NCBI GenBank assembly: GCA_965224095.1
Contig: OZ245039.1
Coordinates: forward strand, 2,852,001-2,916,000
Origin: JBPEWY01 sp965224095
GTDB lineage: Bacteria > Bacteroidota > Bacteroidia > Flavobacteriales > Flavobacteriaceae
DNA: 64,000 nucleotides
Direction: 5' to 3'
How positions within the stretch are numbered: the stretch's first letter is position 1; every line of letters starts with the position of its first letter. The notes under the pieces were generated by a model, which saw only the letters and a program-made list of their open reading frames with translations, was not told the origin of the DNA and made no database searches. Position numbers and translations under genes: made by a program. Of this stretch, positions 63,728 to 64,000 are shown piece by piece.

Positions 63728-64000
63728 ATGGCATTGAAAGAAAAAGTGGAAAAACTGTTACAGGAGGCTTTTATAGAGCACACCTCACTGTTTCTGATAG
63801 ATTTATCGGTTTCGCCTGACAATAAAATAAAAGTAGTTATTGACGGCGATGAAGGGGTGACCCTGAAAGACTGTATAAGCATAAGTAGGCAGGTAGAACA
63901 TAATTTGGATCGGGAGGAACAGGATTTCTCACTGGAGGTTACCTCCGCAGGAGCAACGGAGCCTATTAAAAACCCGAGACAGTACAAAAAAAACCTGGGT
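63728..64000 (+). CDS. rimP: ribosome maturation factor RimP (5' part)
   Basis: The first 91 codons of a gene that runs off the window. The product (MALKEKVEKLLQEAF...) shows the RimP N-terminal domain: LFLIDLSVSPDNKIKVVIDGDEGVTLKDCISISRQ (in two parts) and the signature SLEVTSAGATEPIKNPRQYKKNLG, close to the family's EVSSPGLxxPLxxxxxF. RimP is needed for maturation of the 30S subunit. In most bacteria it heads the rimP-nusA-infB operon; the next genes are outside the window. Confidence 0.93.
   Translation, partial: MALKEKVEKLLQEAFIEHTSLFLIDLSVSPDNKIKVVIDGDEGVTLKDCISISRQVEHNLDREEQDFSLEVTSAGATEPIKNPRQYKKNLG

Overview
The window is 64 kb of a chromosome from the phylum Bacteroidota, most likely a free-living (probably marine) member of the Flavobacteriaceae. 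The reasons are AT-rich coding DNA, genes without Shine-Dalgarno sequences, repeated matches to the Bacteroidota promoter (TTTG about 19 bases before TAnnTTTG), and lineage-typical families: DUF5686, DUF5916, DUF2723, a cysteine-less thioredoxin, an ExbB-ExbD-ExbD cluster and GH92. It is mostly core chromosome. No phage, insertion sequence, CRISPR array or rRNA was seen.

Layout. 1-4.1 kb: 2-oxoglutarate dehydrogenase E1 and E2, closed by a bidirectional terminator. 4.1-9.3 kb: envelope proteins (HhH membrane protein, double OmpA-like protein), a retropepsin, TatD, an acyltransferase, type I asparaginase and tRNA-Ser. 9.3-12.5 kb: ExbB/ExbD energy-coupling operon and a beta-barrel protein. 12.5-16.8 kb: PAP2-like membrane protein, sigma-54, a small unknown ORF and asparaginyl-tRNA synthetase. 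16.8-22 kb: a candidate small RNA, an MMPL/RND exporter and a DUF5686 protein. 22-26.3 kb: frr, pyrH, tsf, rpsB, rpsI and rplM. 26.5-38.6 kb: outer-membrane and lipoprotein genes, an AraC/GyrI regulator that lacks a usable start codon, small enzymes and DNA polymerase I.

38.7-52.4 kb is a catabolic locus whose enzymes fit stepwise removal of N-linked glycans: beta-mannosidase, a membrane-spanning TPR/AraC regulator, glycosylasparaginase, an MFS sugar transporter, GH92 alpha-mannosidase, GH20 hexosaminidase, a stand-alone copy of the domain ending both GH92 and GH20, and CutC. It has no SusC/SusD pair and no endoglycosidase. The transporter-glycosylasparaginase pair is bracketed by inverted arrays of one 7-bp repeat.

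52.4-57.4 kb holds a complete cyanophycin cycle: cyanophycin synthetase, cyanophycinase, and an isoaspartyl peptidase able in principle to split beta-Asp-Arg. Because glycosylasparaginase releases aspartate and the isoaspartyl peptidase gene sits at the junction, I infer that glycoprotein scavenging may feed a nitrogen store.

57.4-64 kb: a membrane metallophosphoesterase, the thioredoxin-like protein, a large DUF2723 membrane protein, tRNA-Gln, a universal stress protein and the start of rimP, which is preceded by a terminator-like hairpin in its leader.
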